NCBI GenBank assembly: GCA_048393175.1
Contig: DBFJJM010000030.1
Span: forward strand, 1 to 6,997
Length of the DNA stretch: 6,997 nucleotides
Direction of reading: 5' to 3'
Source: Merdicola sp048393175
GTDB lineage: Bacteria; Bacillota; Clostridia; TANB77; CAG-508
Under the pieces are notes generated by a model. The model was not told the DNA's origin. It saw nothing but the letters and a program-made list of their open reading frames with translations, and made no database searches. This document shows, piece by piece, positions 5,416-6,997 of this stretch. The position numbers and the translations under genes were made by a program. Numbering within the stretch: position 1 is the stretch's first letter; each line of letters begins with the position of its first letter.

Positions 5416-5442
5416 TTAGCAATCTGAAAACAAGAGTGCTAA
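5416..5442. promoter_or_regulatory. CIRCE operator (HrcA binding site)
   Basis: TTAGCAATC (5416-5424), a 9-nt spacer, then GAGTGCTAA (5434-5442): 17 of 18 consensus positions, the single change being A for C in the left arm. It lies just after the predicted transcription start and 2 bp before the hrcA ribosome site. HrcA dimers bind CIRCE and repress the operon until heat or misfolded protein ties up the GroE chaperonin. Confidence 0.95.
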
Positions 5443-5458
5443 AAGAAGGTGAAAAGCA

Positions 5459-6463
5459 GTGCTAAGCGAAAGAAAAAAAAGAGTATTACAAGCCATTATA
5501 GAAGAATATATCAATACAGCACAGCCAGTTAGTTCAGGAGCTTTAGTAAATCATCCTGGATTAGATTATAGTAGTGCTACCATTCGAAATGAAATGGCAG
5601 ACTTAGAAACCATTGGTTTTCTAGATAAACCACATACATCAGCAGGAAGAATTCCTTCTGATAAAGGTTATCGCTATTATGTAGATGAGTTAATTAAAGA
5701 AGATGATATTAGTTTAGAAGAAATTAAGTATATCCAAAATAAGTTAGAAACAAAAGTAAACGAAATAGAAGAACTAACGAAAATTACGACCAATACTCTT
5801 TCTGAAATTACGCATTATACTACATTAGCCATAGGTCCTAAAACAACCATGCAAAATATTGAAGAAATTAAGTTTGTTCGATTAGGTACGAAAATGGTAA
5901 TGGCAGTTTTATTAACAGATAGTGGAATTATTAAAGAAACGATTATTAAATTCGATGAAGAAATTACAGAAAAACAAGTAGAAACCTTAAACTTTATTTT
6001 TAATAACAAACTAAGGGGACAGCCATTAGATAAAATTGATAGACCATTAGAGCAATATATTTTCTCCGAAATGAATTATAGTTTAAGAGTAATTAAACCG
6101 ATTATGCAGCAAATTCAAAACGTAATTGAAAAGCAAAATAAAATCTATTTAGAAGGAGCCAATAGAGCCTTCGATTTGCCAGAATTTAAAAGCTTAGAAG
6201 TGGCTAGAAACTTTGTTAATTTGATAGATACAAAAGAGATTGTAACAGATTTACTAAATAATGGATTTGCCAAAGATATTAATGTCTACATTGGAGACGA
6301 AAATCAAAAAGATGAATTAAAGGATTTTAGTATTGTAACATTTAAGCATTCATTAGGGGGAAAAGACTTAGGAACCATAGGAATTATAGGACCGACGAGA
6401 ATGAATTATTCAAAAGTAATTTCTGTTATGAAATATATCAGCAAAAAGCTAAATGAAAAGTAA
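5459..6463 (+). CDS. hrcA: Heat-inducible transcription repressor HrcA
   Basis: Represses class I heat-shock operons (its own, and usually groESL) by binding CIRCE, with activity depending on GroEL. The 334-residue product is near the family's usual 340-350. An N-terminal winged helix (about 1-75) contains SSATIRNEMADLE (38-50) and the wing HTSAGRIPSDKGYRYYVD (59-76). A central GAF-like dimer domain follows, and the C-terminal part ends in the LGTIGIIGPTRMNYSKVISVMKYISKKL stretch typical of the family. The start is GTG at 5459, supported by GAAGGTG (5445-5451) 7 nt upstream; no ATG is suitably placed. It is the first gene of the heat-shock operon, with grpE 20 bp downstream. The GTG start and the operator beside the ribosome site fit a protein kept at low level. 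Confidence 0.96.
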   Translation: MLSERKKRVLQAIIEEYINTAQPVSSGALVNHPGLDYSSATIRNEMADLETIGFLDKPHTSAGRIPSDKGYRYYVDELIKEDDISLEEIKYIQNKLETKVNEIEELTKITTNTLSEITHYTTLAIGPKTTMQNIEEIKFVRLGTKMVMAVLLTDSGIIKETIIKFDEEITEKQVETLNFIFNNKLRGQPLDKIDRPLEQYIFSEMNYSLRVIKPIMQQIQNVIEKQNKIYLEGANRAFDLPEFKSLEVARNFVNLIDTKEIVTDLLNNGFAKDINVYIGDENQKDELKDFSIVTFKHSLGGKDLGTIGIIGPTRMNYSKVISVMKYISKKLNEK

Positions 6464-6467
6464 TTTG

Positions 6468-6486
6468 AAAGGTGGTATAACAATTG
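6468..6486 (+). promoter_or_regulatory. Ribosome site and TTG start of grpE
   Basis: AAAGGTGG (6468-6475) lies 8 nt before TTG 6484-6486. An in-frame TAA at 6478-6480 bars any earlier start, and the first in-frame ATG (6553) has no comparable ribosome site, so TTG is the initiation codon. Confidence 0.8.
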
Positions 6487-6997
6487 GGTGAGAATAAAGA
6501 AGAATTAAAAAATAATGCTAATGTAGAAAAGGAGCAGGCTAAAGAGAATAATATGGAAAAAGTAGATGAAATTATAGAATTAAAGAAAAATGTAGCAAGC
6601 ATGAAAGCAGAAATGGAAGAAAAAGATGATAGATATAAAAGAATAATGGCAGAATTTGAAAATTATAAAAAGAGAAGTGCTAAAGAAAGAGAAACATTAT
6701 ATGAATCAATAATTTCAGAAATTGTATCATCATTTTTACCAGTATTAGATAATCTAGAAAAAGCAGTAGCTGCTGAAACAAAAGACGAAGAATACAAAAA
6801 GGGAGTAGAACTTATGTATCAACAGTTTAAAGATGTTTTGGGGTCAAAAGGAGTTAAAGAAATAGAAACAGTTGGAAAAACATTTGACCCAGAATTACAT
6901 GAAGCTGTAAGTTTAGTAGTAGATGAAAACTTAGGAGAAAAAGAAATTAAGGAAGAATTTAGAAAAGGTTATATGATAGGAAATAGAGTTATAAGAC
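6484..6997 (+). CDS. grpE: Nucleotide exchange factor GrpE (3' end outside window)
   Basis: GrpE releases ADP from DnaK and so drives the Hsp70 chaperone cycle; it acts as a dimer in the cytoplasm. The 171 residues present show an acidic, Glu/Lys/Asn-rich N-terminal tail, a long coiled coil with RYKRIMAEFENYKKRSAKE (about 56-74), then LPVLDNLEKAV, GVELMYQQFKDVLGSKGV and the beta-domain signature TFDPELHEAVS, ending at GYMIGNRVIR. Family members run about 15-25 residues beyond this point, so only the extreme C terminus is missing. The start is TTG 6484; taking the internal ATG at 6553 would remove 23 residues of the flexible tail. It follows hrcA by 20 bp under the same CIRCE-controlled promoter. 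dnaK, and often dnaJ, is expected next but is not in the window. Confidence 0.95.
   Translation, partial: MGENKEELKNNANVEKEQAKENNMEKVDEIIELKKNVASMKAEMEEKDDRYKRIMAEFENYKKRSAKERETLYESIISEIVSSFLPVLDNLEKAVAAETKDEEYKKGVELMYQQFKDVLGSKGVKEIETVGKTFDPELHEAVSLVVDENLGEKEIKEEFRKGYMIGNRVIR

Overview
The window reads as chromosomal DNA of a low-GC, endospore-forming Clostridia-type Firmicute. Three things point there: a full-length sporulation sigma factor K with a pro-sequence, the Firmicute order hemW-hrcA-grpE behind a CIRCE operator, and WhiA next to PrmC. A Lachnospiraceae-like relative is my guess, not shown by the sequence. Most of it is conserved housekeeping DNA. I see no phage, insertion sequence, CRISPR array or defence system, and no convincing new multi-gene system.

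Layout. (1) 1-511: the open tail of an unidentified gene, then a small unidentified gene, both visibly richer in GC than the rest. (2) 526-560: a perfect 15-bp palindrome between convergent genes. (3) 572-1273, minus strand: sigK, undivided, with a strong ribosome site and a possible sigma-E/sigma-K promoter. (4) 1274-1984: about 700 bp without a protein gene. Its main content is a 6S RNA gene (about 1591-1779) followed by a strong intrinsic terminator; then comes a sigma-A-type promoter. (5) 1985-5300, plus strand: a compact operon of a small glycine-zipper membrane protein, prmC, whiA, hemW and a small DUF4190-like membrane protein, closed by a 15-bp hairpin terminator. (6) 5345-6997: the heat-shock operon start, with a sigma-A promoter, a near-perfect CIRCE just after the predicted transcription start, a second CIRCE-like palindrome over the -35 box, hrcA (GTG start) and the 5' part of grpE (TTG start), which runs off the window.

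How they work together. SigK drives late mother-cell sporulation genes, and 6S RNA binds the housekeeping RNA polymerase. The middle operon joins translation termination (PrmC methylates release factors), a WhiA DNA-binding regulator and the HemW radical-SAM haem chaperone, linked by overlapping reading frames. HrcA represses its own operon through CIRCE, while GrpE is the nucleotide exchange factor of the DnaK chaperone, whose gene probably follows outside the window. The most interesting signal is the doubled operator in front of hrcA.
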